NCBI RefSeq assembly: GCF_030490285.1
Contig: NZ_CP129884.1
Coordinates: forward strand, 3,534,001 to 3,598,000
Direction of reading: 5' to 3'
DNA from: Methylomonas montana
GTDB lineage: Bacteria; Pseudomonadota; Gammaproteobacteria; Methylococcales; Methylomonadaceae
DNA: 64,000 nt
Part shown: positions 1 through 9,190 of the stretch, one piece after another
Layout of the letters: the number at the start of each line of letters is the position of its first letter
Position numbering within the stretch: position 1 is the first letter of the stretch
Notes under the pieces: generated by a model
Database searches by the model: none
What the model saw: the letters and a program-made list of their open reading frames with translations, nothing else
What the model was told of the DNA's origin: nothing
Position numbers and translations under genes: made by a program

Positions 1-332
1 TAGAAAAATGGAATTTGGATTGTTTCTAAAGTTGCCATGGAAAAAACATTTTGGAGAGACTTAATCAATGACAGAAATGCCGCCATCTAGTGGACAGTCC
101 AATCGATGGGGAGTATTTCTAGGTAACTTTGGAGATTGAGGGTATTGATTGCCGCTATCCCAACGCCTATCAGCCCTTGCTTTAGAATGACGGCACCTTA
201 ACTTCAAGTTGCTTAGGTTTTGCAGTTACGGCCACTAATTCTTAACTGGATAATAATGGAATACTATAATTATATTGATGTTGGGAATGTTTCACTAAAC
301 ACTAAGCACAACATACAAACGAATTAATATTT
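1..332. other. Leader region without a supported gene
   Basis: The first 332 bases are AT-rich and interrupted by stops in all frames. The longest readable stretches are a few tens of codons with no recognisable motif. The last part presumably holds the promoter of the GMC oxidoreductase operon, but no clear -35/-10 pair or strong ribosome-binding site is visible before the ATG at 333. Confidence 0.4.
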
Positions 333-1946
333 ATGAAAGATTCAGTTCTTAATGACCAGACCGATAATCCTGAAGATATTGACTGGGATTATATTATTGT
401 TGGCACAGGCATTGGAGGGGCAACGTTAGGTTTCCGACTAGCTCAAGAAGGAAAAAAGGTTCTGTTTTGCGAGAAAGGACGTTCGTTATTTGCTACTTCC
501 GGGGAGTTTTCAGGAGATTATGCGGAGCAGTTCTTTCCAATTCGGAAATCGCCTTCTGAAGAAGATCATGAAGTTTTAGAACAGTCAGGAAGGTGGCCAT
601 TTAAAATCAAAGATGTTTCCGCAAAAAAGACAAAGAGTTTTATCCCCTTCATGGGCGTAGGAACGGGTGGATCTAGCTCGCTTTATGGTGCAGCAATGGA
701 ACGTTTCAAACCAGAAGACTTCGAAGCTGGTCGTTGGCATTTCGACGCTGAGGAATCTTCGATTCCTGAAAAATGGCCTATTACCTACGATGAACTTTCT
801 TCTTACTACGAATTGGCAGAAAAATTATATAGAGTTAGAGGGGATAATATGTCGTTTGCCGCGCCTCCGCTCTCCAATGCCAATAAGGAGTTATATGATT
901 TTTTACAAAAACAAGGGATGCATCCTTATAGGCTGCCAATTGCTTGCGAATTTTCCTCGAACAAATGCAATACATGCCAAGGATATCTCTGTTCCGAAGC
1001 ATGTAAAAATGACAGTTCAAAAATTTGTTTAGAACCAGCACTCACCAGATATGGAGCAACACTATTAGATCAGTGTGAGGTAGAAAAAATTCATTCGTCT
1101 AAAAACAAAATAACAGCAATTCACGCAGAGTGGAAAGGTAGTCAAATTCGGCTTAAAGGGAAGCATTTTGTTTTAGCGGCGGGGGCATTGGTAACGCCTG
1201 TTATTCTACTTCGCTCAGCCACGGAAAAATATCCAAGCGGTTTGGCAAACCACTCAGGGATGGTAGGAAAAAACTTGATGCGGCACTTTGTTGATATGTA
1301 TGTTTTTCATTCAGGAATCAAACCACAAAAGTACGAAAATATAAAAGAAATTGCATTTAATGATTTTTATTGTTCAACTAAAATGAAATTCGGGACTGTT
1401 CAATCATTTGGTTGGATGCCTCCCGCTGATATATTAGTCGAGACAATTGAACAAGATATACATAATACTGCGTTTGCTTTTGCTGCCTATCTTTATAGAG
1501 GGATAAAACCCATTATTAGGCCAATGGTAGAACAAATGTTGTGTAACCGTTTGATTCTTGCATCAACTCTCGAAGATTTGCCGTATACAGATAATAGAGT
1601 GTTCCCGGATGGTAATTCTGGAATCAAGTTTACGTACAAAATCAAAGATTATGATAAAAGGCGAATAAAAAGATTCCGAACGGAGTTAAAGCAAGTTTTC
1701 AAGCCTTTACGTCATATTCTTATCAAGCAAGCAGAAAACAATGAAAGACTCGCGCATGTGTGTGGTACTTGTAGAATGGGCGACGATCCAGCAACTAGCG
1801 TAGTTGATAAATTCAACCGCGTTCACGATTTTGATAATTTAACGATTATAGATAGCTCATTTTTTCCTTCTAGCGGGGGAGCCAATCCCTCCCTTACTAT
1901 TGCTGCGAACGCGTTGCGTGTCGCAGATCATTTATTGAGTCTGTGA
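333..1946 (+). CDS. GMC-family FAD-dependent oxidoreductase
   Basis: A 537-residue flavoprotein of the glucose-methanol-choline oxidoreductase family, expected to oxidise an alcohol or sugar hydroxyl (or reduce a related group) using FAD. The N-terminus carries the dinucleotide-binding motif VGTGIGGATLGFRLAQ (about residues 23-38) followed by an acidic residue at the end of strand 2 (FCEKG). A GVGTGGSSSLYG segment (about 110-120) fits the FAD-contact loop, and the C-terminal GMC domain has the HVCGTCRMG and SSGGANPSLTIAANALRVADHL blocks. A cysteine-rich stretch near residues 205-225 (CNTCQGYLCSEAC) is unusual and could bind metal or form disulfides. It is first in a tight operon with two methyltransferases and an SDR, suggesting tailoring of a small molecule or lipid. 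The substrate cannot be read from sequence. Confidence 0.85.
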   Translation: MKDSVLNDQTDNPEDIDWDYIIVGTGIGGATLGFRLAQEGKKVLFCEKGRSLFATSGEFSGDYAEQFFPIRKSPSEEDHEVLEQSGRWPFKIKDVSAKKTKSFIPFMGVGTGGSSSLYGAAMERFKPEDFEAGRWHFDAEESSIPEKWPITYDELSSYYELAEKLYRVRGDNMSFAAPPLSNANKELYDFLQKQGMHPYRLPIACEFSSNKCNTCQGYLCSEACKNDSSKICLEPALTRYGATLLDQCEVEKIHSSKNKITAIHAEWKGSQIRLKGKHFVLAAGALVTPVILLRSATEKYPSGLANHSGMVGKNLMRHFVDMYVFHSGIKPQKYENIKEIAFNDFYCSTKMKFGTVQSFGWMPPADILVETIEQDIHNTAFAFAAYLYRGIKPIIRPMVEQMLCNRLILASTLEDLPYTDNRVFPDGNSGIKFTYKIKDYDKRRIKRFRTELKQVFKPLRHILIKQAENNERLAHVCGTCRMGDDPATSVVDKFNRVHDFDNLTIIDSSFFPSSGGANPSLTIAANALRVADHLLSL

Positions 1947-1991
1947 ATTTTAACTTATATTTTATTGAAGTATATTTGGGAGCTTCACGAA

Positions 1992-2603
1992 ATGAAAATG
2001 AACTTTCTTGAAAAAATGGCGATGAACAATCCAATTCGGTTTTATATTCAACGCCAAATCGAAGCACCATTGCTTAAAAAACTTGGAGCAAACGTTGACG
2101 GCTTGGATGTACTGGAAGTGGGATGCGCTCATGGCGTCGGAACGGAAATAATTTTAAACCAATGGAACGCAAAGAAAGTGTTTGCTTTTGATTTGGATGA
2201 AGATATGTTAAGTAAAGCGAAAAACAGGTTAAACGAATTCAGCAGTAATAGATTAGAGTTGTTTGTTGGTGATGTTACAAACCTGAAATTTCGCGACAAC
2301 AGTATTGGTGCAGTGGTTAATTTTGCCGCGATTCATCATGTTCCGGATTGGCAGGTCGCTCTAAGCGAAATTCATCGCGTTTTAAAGCCTAATGGTCAGT
2401 TTATTTTTCAAGAAGTTACCGAACAATGGATATTACGATGGCCCTATAACGTATTATTTAAGCATCCGATGGAAAATCGGTTTTCAGGGAATGTATTTAT
2501 TCAGGAACTGGAAAGGCTAGGTTTTGAAATTAGGCAAAGCTGGGTTCAGAAGGCCGGCGGAGATTTTATTTTTGGCGTAGCGAAAAAACTTGAAAGCAAA
2601 TGA
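1992..2603 (+). CDS. Class I SAM-dependent methyltransferase (UbiE-like)
   Basis: A 203-residue methyltransferase. The ATG at 1992 is chosen over a TTG at 1965 because GGGAG ends nine bases before it. Motif I is LEVGCAHGVGTE, followed by the acidic tip FAFDLDEDML, then GDVTNLKFRDNSIGAVVNFAAIHHVPDW (motifs II/III) and HRVLKPNGQFIFQEV. This is the layout of Methyltransf_11 proteins acting on small molecules or lipids. It starts 45 bases after the oxidoreductase stop, and its own stop overlaps the next start in an ATGA, so it is translationally coupled to the second methyltransferase. The methyl acceptor is unknown. Confidence 0.85.
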   Translation: MKMNFLEKMAMNNPIRFYIQRQIEAPLLKKLGANVDGLDVLEVGCAHGVGTEIILNQWNAKKVFAFDLDEDMLSKAKNRLNEFSSNRLELFVGDVTNLKFRDNSIGAVVNFAAIHHVPDWQVALSEIHRVLKPNGQFIFQEVTEQWILRWPYNVLFKHPMENRFSGNVFIQELERLGFEIRQSWVQKAGGDFIFGVAKKLESK

Positions 2604-3499
2604 AGAAAAGCGGCTTTGACTGTAATAATCACCCCCTGACGTGTCCAGTTTGTAATTTTTCAACCACCGATCCTAGGCCGCAGGATTTAGGCACTGTCAA
2701 AGGAAATACCGAGCGCTACCTCCATACGGATTTTCCATTATGGAAATGCCCGAAATGTTTGAGCATCATAAGTATTCAGCCTGTAGATTTTGAAGATATT
2801 TACAAAGATTACCCGTTAAACAAACGCCAGTTGGATGTGTTTGCTAAAGGAACATTGAAAAATCTTACTGGACGCCTGTTGAGGTCAGGGGTAAAGAAAA
2901 CGGACACAATTCTTGATGTTGGGTGCGGAAACGGCATCTATGTCGACTATCTTAAACAACAGGGTTTTCAGAGTGTTGTAGGCTATGATCCTTATGTCGA
3001 AGCGTTTGCAGAATTGCCGTCAGATAAAGCTCCGTTTGACGTCATTGTCAATAACGATACATTGGAGCACTGCGATGATATTTATAAACTGATCGAATTA
3101 AACCTTGAGCTTTTGAGGTCTGGAGGGCTTTTATATATAGGCACCGCTGATTCTGAGCCGGTCAATATGGAAAATTTAGAGCCACATGTTATGCGGCTTC
3201 ATCAACCCTATCACCGTATTATCATTACCGAATCGACATTACATAACATTGTTAAGCGTTACGATGTTACATTGGTTGCTCATTACCGTCGTTCATATCA
3301 CGATACACTAAGACCGTTTTCCAATTATCGCTTTCTCGACGAACTGAATAAAGCGCTTGGCCATAATCTCGATCATGCGATGAATGAGCAACATACTACG
3401 CGTGCGTTTTTGCGGAATCCGAAATTATGGTTTTTTGCGTTATTTGGTTATTGGTTTCCTTCCGCCGCCGAACCAGCGGTTATTGTCAGAAAAAATTAG
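2600..3499 (+). CDS. Zinc-ribbon class I SAM-dependent methyltransferase
   Basis: A 299-residue protein. It opens with a probable zinc ribbon, CPVC (residues 15-18) paired with CPKC (about 50-53), and continues with a Rossmann methyltransferase domain: ILDVGCGNGIYVDYL (motif I) and VGYDP, followed by FDVIVNNDTLEHCDD in place of the usual motif IV. This ribbon-plus-MTase layout is seen in Methyltransf_23 proteins of polysaccharide and secondary-metabolite clusters. The C-terminal 100 residues are specific to the subfamily. The ATGA overlap with the previous gene argues that the two methyltransferases are made together. The substrate is unknown. Confidence 0.8.
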   Translation: MKKSGFDCNNHPLTCPVCNFSTTDPRPQDLGTVKGNTERYLHTDFPLWKCPKCLSIISIQPVDFEDIYKDYPLNKRQLDVFAKGTLKNLTGRLLRSGVKKTDTILDVGCGNGIYVDYLKQQGFQSVVGYDPYVEAFAELPSDKAPFDVIVNNDTLEHCDDIYKLIELNLELLRSGGLLYIGTADSEPVNMENLEPHVMRLHQPYHRIIITESTLHNIVKRYDVTLVAHYRRSYHDTLRPFSNYRFLDELNKALGHNLDHAMNEQHTTRAFLRNPKLWFFALFGYWFPSAAEPAVIVRKN

Positions 3500-3518
3500 C
3501 CTGGGGAGGCGGTAGCGG

Positions 3519-4271
3519 ATGAAAATAGAAGGAAACACCGTATTGATAACCGGCGGAGACTCCGGCGTGGGTCTGGCTCTAGCCAAAGCCCTACTTCAAC
3601 TGAATAATACGGTAATTATTGCCGGTCGTAATGACGAAAAATTGCTTCAAGTGAAAAATAAATTTCCTAGGCTTCATGCAGTAAAGTGCGATCTTTGCCA
3701 AGATAGTGAGCGGAAAAATCTTGTGAGTGAACTGAAGAATCAGTTTCCAGAGCTGAACATTGTTATAAACAACGCGGGAGTTGCTTTTTTTAGTGATTTA
3801 AGAGACGAGAATTTCTACGAAAACATAGTAAAGGAGATGGAAACGAATTTCTTGGCACCGCTCAGGCTGGCGCAGTTATTTTCAGAACATTTAAGAAATC
3901 AGCCTTATTCTGCTATAGTAAATATCGGCTCTGCGGCTGCTTTTCTGCCTTTGACTGTAATGCCGGGATATAGTGCCTCGAAAGCTGCGTTACATTCAGT
4001 TTCGCAATCGCTTCGCTATCAGTTAAGGAATACCAAAATGCAAGTGATCGAGGTTTTATTACCGCCAGTAGATACACAAATGGTGGTTGATTTTAAGATG
4101 AAAAAGTTATCGCCTGATAAGGTAGCCGCCGAAATTATCAAGGAATTAAAGGAAGGTCGGGTATTTATTCCGATAGGGCAGATAAAGATTTTGCTTTGGA
4201 TATATCGCTTTTTTCCTGGGGTAATGGGAGTTCTCGCGAACCGAATGGTTTCAAACGCATTAAACAAATAG
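3519..4271 (+). CDS. Short-chain dehydrogenase/reductase (DltE-like SDR)
   Basis: A 250-residue classical SDR. It has the cofactor motif TGGDSGVG (residues 11-18), the strand-2 AGRND that favours NADP(H), the NNAG motif (about 87-90), a serine in NIGSAAA, and the catalytic YSASK (about 151-155). The start has a strong GGGGAGG site. The 3' end overlaps nothing and is followed by a bidirectional terminator. As the last gene of the oxidoreductase-methyltransferase operon it probably reduces or oxidises a carbonyl in the same pathway. The actual substrate is not predictable. Confidence 0.85.
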   Translation: MKIEGNTVLITGGDSGVGLALAKALLQLNNTVIIAGRNDEKLLQVKNKFPRLHAVKCDLCQDSERKNLVSELKNQFPELNIVINNAGVAFFSDLRDENFYENIVKEMETNFLAPLRLAQLFSEHLRNQPYSAIVNIGSAAAFLPLTVMPGYSASKAALHSVSQSLRYQLRNTKMQVIEVLLPPVDTQMVVDFKMKKLSPDKVAAEIIKELKEGRVFIPIGQIKILLWIYRFFPGVMGVLANRMVSNALNK

Positions 4272-4317
4272 AAGTCGAGTAAGAATTATGGACGTAAAGT
4301 ATGTTGACGCAAAAACG

Positions 4318-4341
4318 AAAAGCGCTCAAAGGAGCGCTTTT
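4318..4341. terminator. Bidirectional rho-independent terminator
   Basis: A perfect 10-bp inverted repeat, AAAAGCGCTC and GAGCGCTTTT, with a four-base loop. The A-run and T-run flanks let it end transcripts from both sides. It separates the SDR gene (plus) from the convergent PEP-CTERM gene (minus). Confidence 0.85.
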
Positions 4342-4367
4342 CTCAACTTACCAACCTTTTGATAAAT

Positions 4368-5165
4368 TTAACTTCTTTTTCTGCGAGAAAAACCAGCACC
4401 AACTAAGCCTAAGCCTAAAAGAGCCATTGTGCTTGGTTCGGGGACTGTTTTAACCGGTCCAATGGATAAGTCAACATCTACGATACCACCGTTGGTGTTG
4501 AATATTACCTCAATGGCACCAAGCCTTGTAAGATCGACGTTTCCACTACACGTCACAGAATTAACATGCCCAGCAACTGTGTCAAAATCAGTCTGTCCGC
4601 ACAATCCTAAGCCTTGTGCGTTGTCGAATAAGTCAAAGGCAATAGTTTGAAAATGATTTCCCGAATTTGATGCAAGATCGTAAATTGTGTAGTTGCCATC
4701 AATGTCATAAAGGCCAATACTAAAATCAAAACCAAGGTCTGCTGTCAAGACTTCGAAGAAAAATGCATCTCCAAGGCTGTATAGGTTTTCTCCGCCTAAA
4801 CCATTCGTATCAAGGGCACTACTATTATCCTGGCCGTCCCACTGTACTATGCCTAATCCGTTAGTGCCTTGGTCGTTATTAAATGCTAAGTGGCCGTTAT
4901 TTACGACTATAGAAGTTGCATCAAAACCCGGATCATTAGTAGTGATAAGGTCTGCTTTTATATCACGATACCCGCCTAAAATTGAAGCATATGCACCGCT
5001 CTCGGCAAAGTTAGTGGCGTTGTCGGCATTTGCGCCTTCGACCTTGTCTAAAACTTGAATGCCACCCGGTGGATCTGCAAATAAGTCAATATAACCATCC
5101 GCACTCGCGCTTGCGCTCGCAGAAAGTGCGAAAACCGCGCCCAATATTTGTGTATGTAATTTCAT
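4368..5165 (-). CDS. PEP-CTERM sorting-domain exported protein
   Basis: A 265-residue exported protein. The N-terminus is a signal peptide (MKLHTQILGAVFALSASASASA). The C-terminus is a full PEP-CTERM anchor: VPEPST, then a hydrophobic helix (MALLGLGLVGAGF) and a basic tail SRRKRS. Proteins of this class are cleaved and sorted by an exosortase and usually accompany exopolysaccharide. The middle, rich in Asp, Asn and Gly, has no recognised enzyme motif. A ribosome-binding site (GGAG) precedes the ATG. No exosortase gene is in the window, so the sorting enzyme must be elsewhere. The nearby TPR protein is a plausible partner. Confidence 0.9.
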   Translation of the reverse strand: MKLHTQILGAVFALSASASASADGYIDLFADPPGGIQVLDKVEGANADNATNFAESGAYASILGGYRDIKADLITTNDPGFDATSIVVNNGHLAFNNDQGTNGLGIVQWDGQDNSSALDTNGLGGENLYSLGDAFFFEVLTADLGFDFSIGLYDIDGNYTIYDLASNSGNHFQTIAFDLFDNAQGLGLCGQTDFDTVAGHVNSVTCSGNVDLTRLGAIEVIFNTNGGIVDVDLSIGPVKTVPEPSTMALLGLGLVGAGFSRRKRS

Positions 5166-5345
5166 AATAAACTCCAGTAAAAACTCTCGAACTCAACAAA
5201 CAATCTGTTGATTGCGATAAAGAATAAGCAGTATACGGGCCATAATATTTATGTTATTGAAATTTAAATAAAAACCCAAATGGCGCGGCAAGGTTTTACG
5301 TTATAGTGTAAAAAAATCTGACACCAAGGGACTCCTCGAAAAACC

Positions 5346-5560
5346 GGCACCCATAAGAAAATATCCAACTTCCAAAAGCGGCGCAATACGCGGATTGCCA
5401 AAACCCGTACCCGAGTTGAGCATGTGTTTGCCAGCTTGGAACTGATGGGCGACAAAGGCTTGCGAAGTATTGAGCTAGCTCGCGCCACGTTAGCTGAAAT
5501 TTAAGGACGCCACGTATAATTTGCGCCGCCTCTGCAGTTTAAGGAGCGGCCGCATTAAGC
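5346..5560 (+). pseudogene. IS5-type transposase C-terminal remnant
   Basis: The plus strand encodes the typical tail of IS5/IS1182-type transposases: RRNTRIAKTRTRVEHVFASL, then LRSIELARATLAEI and a stop at 5502-5504. After a frameshift the expected ending TYNLRRLCSL reappears from 5512. No N-terminal or DDE-bearing part remains, so this is a dead scrap of an insertion sequence. It lies between the PEP-CTERM gene and the TPR gene, both on the minus strand. The 170 bases after it have no gene and may be the old element end. Confidence 0.75.
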
Positions 5561-5731
5561 CTGCTTGCCTTCTGACAAGCATAGTGTGTGCCTGTCATCG
5601 TTAAAAAAAGGCGATTTCAGGATAAAAGCAGCCCCAAACAGGGCGACAATAAGGCACCAAATCAGCTGGCTGGTTTGATGGGTCACTTAGATACAGATTT
5701 GTAGGCCATTTTGCCTGTATTTCGAGGTCCC

Positions 5732-7339
5732 CTAATGTGATTCAAGCTTATTCAGTAATTCTTCGGCTGACTGACGCTCTTCTAACGAATCGGTATGTTT
5801 GATTAATTCTTTCAAAAGTATCCTGGATTGATCGATTTTGTCTGTTTTGGCTAATGCCTCGGCTAAATGAATGCGTACAGTCGTGTTATCTGGTTGTTCT
5901 TTTAGCGCTTTTTGAAAAATTTCAACAGCCATCGAAAATTGATTGTTTTTCATTAACATTACACCATAAGTATCCAAAATCTTAGGATCATTTGGAGCGA
6001 TATCTTTTGCCGCTTCAGCTTGCTGCATCGCCGCCTTGAGGTCTCCTTGTTCGAAATGTAGCCACGCTAGATTGTTTTTAATGTACGGATCGCCGGGAGT
6101 GAGGCTTAAGATTTCTTTGTATTGCTGAATGGCCTCTTGCTGACGATCATTTTTTCTAAGCAGCTCGGCGTAGCGGCCACGCAGCACTGCATCTTTAGGA
6201 AATTTTTTGACCTGGTTTTCCAGCGTAATGAAAGCTGATTGCTTATCGCCTGTGGCGATTTGTGCCAAGGTTAATTGGAGGGCAATATCTGTCGTATCTT
6301 GTAAGGCATAAGCCTCCTTAAAGAGTTTTACCGCTTCTTCCGGCTGCTTTTGTGCGAGAGCGAGTCTTCCAGCCAGTGCCTTTGGGGCTACCTTATCAGG
6401 GTATTGCTTCATTAACGTGTGCAAAATTTCACTCGATGCCTTCATTTGTCCGTCATACGCTAAATATTGAGCTAGTTGAAACTGGGTCGGTGCATTGGAT
6501 TCAACCGCTAAAGCTTTGTTTATCTCCGCTACGGCATGCGAATATTGTTTAAGTAGAAAATATGCATAAGCAACCGTTTTATGGGTGAACGGTGTGTCGG
6601 GAGAAGCCTGGACCGCTTTTTCAACAAGCATTTCAGTTTCGCGAGTATCTTTCTTTAATGGATTATCGAGTCTTATCAGAAGTAATAAGGTACTAAGGCT
6701 ATCGGGATGATGTTTAAGTGCTGCCAGATATAGGTCTCTGGCTTTGTCGGTATTCTTTTCACTTACGGCGTAATCAGCAAGTGCTGCGGATGCCACGGGT
6801 TCTCCCGGACTCATTTTGAGCGCTTGATTAAAGGCAGCTATAGATCGGTCTTTTTCCCCTAAACCTTGATACGCAAAACCTTCTAAAATAAAAGCATATG
6901 GTTTGTCAGGAAAAAATTCTTTTTGTTTTTTTGCTATTCCCAGTGCTTCGCTGTACTTTTTGGCTTTAACATAGTGCATGCCAAGCGTGACACTGGTTGA
7001 AGGCATATTTGGAGCCTTTTCCCAAGCCTGTTTGAGCTCGTTCAACCCCTTTGTTATGTCACCAGCACGAAAATGAAGAATGCCGTTTCTAAGTAAATTT
7101 CTGATCGAATCATCTTCGCTTTCAAGTAATTTAACATCGTCAGTTCCTTGATAAACTTCGCCTGATTCAAGTCCGGGAAGCGCTTTGTTGGAATCAAACG
7201 AAGGAAAAATCACCTCGCTTTGCGAGTCTAAGTCGAATTTAGCTGCATAGCCTTGCGGTGCAAACAAAGCTGACAGAAAAATCAATTGTGTTATCGCTTT
7301 TAGGGTTCTGTTTGAATGGCTTAAAAAATTGGCGTACAT
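5732..7339 (-). CDS. Periplasmic TPR-repeat protein, PEP-CTERM-associated type
   Basis: A 535-residue protein with a long signal sequence (hydrophobic LIFLSALFAPQGYA, cleavage near AYAA-type residues around 32) and about ten tetratricopeptide repeats from residue 85 onward. Examples are AFNQALKMSPGEPVASAALADYA and NLAWLHFEQGDLKAAMQQAE. It resembles the TPR proteins that travel with exosortase/EPS loci (PrsT type), but it lacks a clear lipobox cysteine. An AAGGAG site lies seven bases before the ATG. TPR arrays serve as protein-interaction scaffolds, and with the PEP-CTERM neighbour a role in exopolysaccharide or surface-protein assembly is the best inference. Confidence 0.75.
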   Translation of the reverse strand: MYANFLSHSNRTLKAITQLIFLSALFAPQGYAAKFDLDSQSEVIFPSFDSNKALPGLESGEVYQGTDDVKLLESEDDSIRNLLRNGILHFRAGDITKGLNELKQAWEKAPNMPSTSVTLGMHYVKAKKYSEALGIAKKQKEFFPDKPYAFILEGFAYQGLGEKDRSIAAFNQALKMSPGEPVASAALADYAVSEKNTDKARDLYLAALKHHPDSLSTLLLLIRLDNPLKKDTRETEMLVEKAVQASPDTPFTHKTVAYAYFLLKQYSHAVAEINKALAVESNAPTQFQLAQYLAYDGQMKASSEILHTLMKQYPDKVAPKALAGRLALAQKQPEEAVKLFKEAYALQDTTDIALQLTLAQIATGDKQSAFITLENQVKKFPKDAVLRGRYAELLRKNDRQQEAIQQYKEILSLTPGDPYIKNNLAWLHFEQGDLKAAMQQAEAAKDIAPNDPKILDTYGVMLMKNNQFSMAVEIFQKALKEQPDNTTVRIHLAEALAKTDKIDQSRILLKELIKHTDSLEERQSAEELLNKLESH

Positions 7340-7415
7340 TGGTACTCCTTGCTCTTTGGTGGATTTGCTTCAATTTAAAGTTTAGAACTACTAAACCCCA
7401 ATAAACTTAGAATAA

Positions 7416-8600
7416 ATGAACACTAAACGTATCCTTTTTTTTGCGGAAACGGTTACTCTCGCGCATGTCGCGCGATGCATTAAAATTGCAAATGAACTAG
7501 CCCGCTGCAAAAATTATAGCATTATGCTGGCTGCTGACTCACGATTCGATCAAATGCTGGGGTTAATCAAATTTAAGCGGATAGACTTGTATTCCATAAG
7601 CTGCACGGAATTCAAGCAACGATTACAGAAAGGGATGCCAATTTATAACGTTAACGAGTTGACTCGATACGTTAATGAGGAATTGGAAATTATCGATGAA
7701 GTTAAGCCGGATTTTGTTATCGGTGATTTCAGGCTTACTTTGGCGATCAGTTGTCGCCTAAGAAAGGTTCCGTTCGCGACGATCACCAATGCGTATTGGA
7801 GTCCTTATGCAAATATCGAATATCCAGTTCCTGAAATGATTCTGACTAAAATCCTCGGCGTCCGTTTTGCTCAGAAAATATTCGATTTTGTCAGACCTTT
7901 TGTCTTTAAAATTCATACGAATGCGTTTAACAAAGTATGTAAAAAATTTGGGCACTCAGGGCTAGTAAAAGATTTACGAGAGATGTACACCGATGCTGAT
8001 TTCACTTTTTATGCGGATTTGGATTCTTTTATTCCGATGAAACATTTCCCGTCAAGTCATTTGTTTATCGGCCCGGTACTATGGTCCGCACCGGTACCTT
8101 TACCTGACTGGTGGGATAGAGTACCAGCCGAAAATCCAATTATTTTCATTACACTTGGAAGTTCCGGAGACAGTAGCGTTTTGCCGTTATTATTGCAAAC
8201 TCTGAGTGCAATGCAAGTCACGGTAATTTGCGCGACCGTTGATGATTTTCCGCAAGAAATGGGGGCTCGTAGCATATTTTTAAGTAAATATTTGCCAGCG
8301 GATGTGTGTGTAAAAAAAGCTGACGTTGTGATCTGCAACGGAGGAAGCCCAATGGTTTATCAAAGCCTAATCGAAAATAAACCTCTTATAGGGATTCCAA
8401 GCAATCTGGATCAATTTTTGATGATGAGTCTGGTAGAAAAATTGGGCCATGGTGTGCTTATTCGGCCTAGTCAGGTTAGTTCGGAGAAGATAATGTCTGC
8501 TGTTAATCGAACGTTGTCGAATAAGAACAGGCCGGAAGTCAGTGAGGATCGTTTATTTGATGCAAGAAGAATTTCGGAATTGATAGATTCCGTTACGTAA
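7416..8600 (+). CDS. GT1-family (MGT-like) glycosyltransferase
   Basis: A 394-residue GT-B glycosyltransferase. The N-terminal half starts with ILFFAETVTLAHVARCIKIANEL. The C-terminal half has the nucleotide-sugar region typical of UDP-glucuronosyl/macrolide transferases: FITLGSSGDSSVLPLLL, then SKYLPADVCVKKADVVICNGG and PMVYQSLIENKPLIGIPSNLDQF. It diverges from the TPR gene over a 76-base AT-rich promoter region and has no strong ribosome-binding site. With the upstream oxidoreductase/methyltransferase operon it could glycosylate a lipid or small-molecule acceptor, but the acceptor is unknown. Confidence 0.8.
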   Translation: MNTKRILFFAETVTLAHVARCIKIANELARCKNYSIMLAADSRFDQMLGLIKFKRIDLYSISCTEFKQRLQKGMPIYNVNELTRYVNEELEIIDEVKPDFVIGDFRLTLAISCRLRKVPFATITNAYWSPYANIEYPVPEMILTKILGVRFAQKIFDFVRPFVFKIHTNAFNKVCKKFGHSGLVKDLREMYTDADFTFYADLDSFIPMKHFPSSHLFIGPVLWSAPVPLPDWWDRVPAENPIIFITLGSSGDSSVLPLLLQTLSAMQVTVICATVDDFPQEMGARSIFLSKYLPADVCVKKADVVICNGGSPMVYQSLIENKPLIGIPSNLDQFLMMSLVEKLGHGVLIRPSQVSSEKIMSAVNRTLSNKNRPEVSEDRLFDARRISELIDSVT

Positions 8601-9190
8601 CATTAGATAGTCATTTTGAGATTTGCTCGGTCAAGGGAGGAAGCGCCGAAATCACCCCCCCCCGTAATGGCAAAATAGCATCTGCACAGCTCGAATTTCT
8701 TAGCGTTTTGTCAGGCGCGCCAAATCAGCTCAAATCCTGCTTCACAAAGAACCGAAATATCCGCCACGCCAAAACCCAAAACACCAAGCAAAACGTATAA
8801 AATGTTTTTATAGAGAAATAGCAAAAGGTGTCAGAGTTCTTTGTTCGAGCCACCCAAGACCCGTAAAGGATCCAGAACCCTTTGCTCGAGCCAACCCAAT
8901 GCAAAATTTCCTGACCCACTGCCTGAGGCTTAGGGTATAGCTTGTTATACTCTGCGAATGTCGGCGCCACGCATGAAGTCAATGCAATATGCAATGAATG
9001 ATATTTTTACAATAAAAACAGCGCCTTATTGATTGGTATCGTTTCTGACTCAACGAATCAATGCGGCTTGAGGGGGAGATAAAATCAACAGCCTGTTAGT
9101 GGCTAAACTCAAGGTAAAAAAGGGCAGCCTGATTTTTAGTTAGGTGTAGTCGGCACCAATACCTCCCCTCGGCCTCCGTTTAACCACCAT
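8601..9190. other. 590-bp gene-poor junction of AT-rich and GC-richer DNA
   Basis: No convincing coding frame is present; a minus-strand open frame of 89 codons at 8725-8994 has no recognisable motif. The segment contains a run of nine C residues near 8657 and an imperfect direct repeat (8832-8899). Base composition changes visibly across it, from AT-rich on the left to GC-richer on the right. Confidence 0.5.
8832..8899. repeat. Imperfect direct repeat, two copies of about 26 bp
   Basis: Copies at 8832-8857 and 8872-8899 share CAGA, CTTTG, TCGAGCCA and CCCAA blocks with a few differences. They sit at the composition boundary. Their origin is unknown; they may be remnants of a mobile-element end. 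Confidence 0.4.

Noticed and set aside
8725-8994. 89-codon minus-strand frame in the gap at 8.7-9.0 kb
   Set aside because: No ribosome-binding site, no family motif and odd composition; treated as non-coding.
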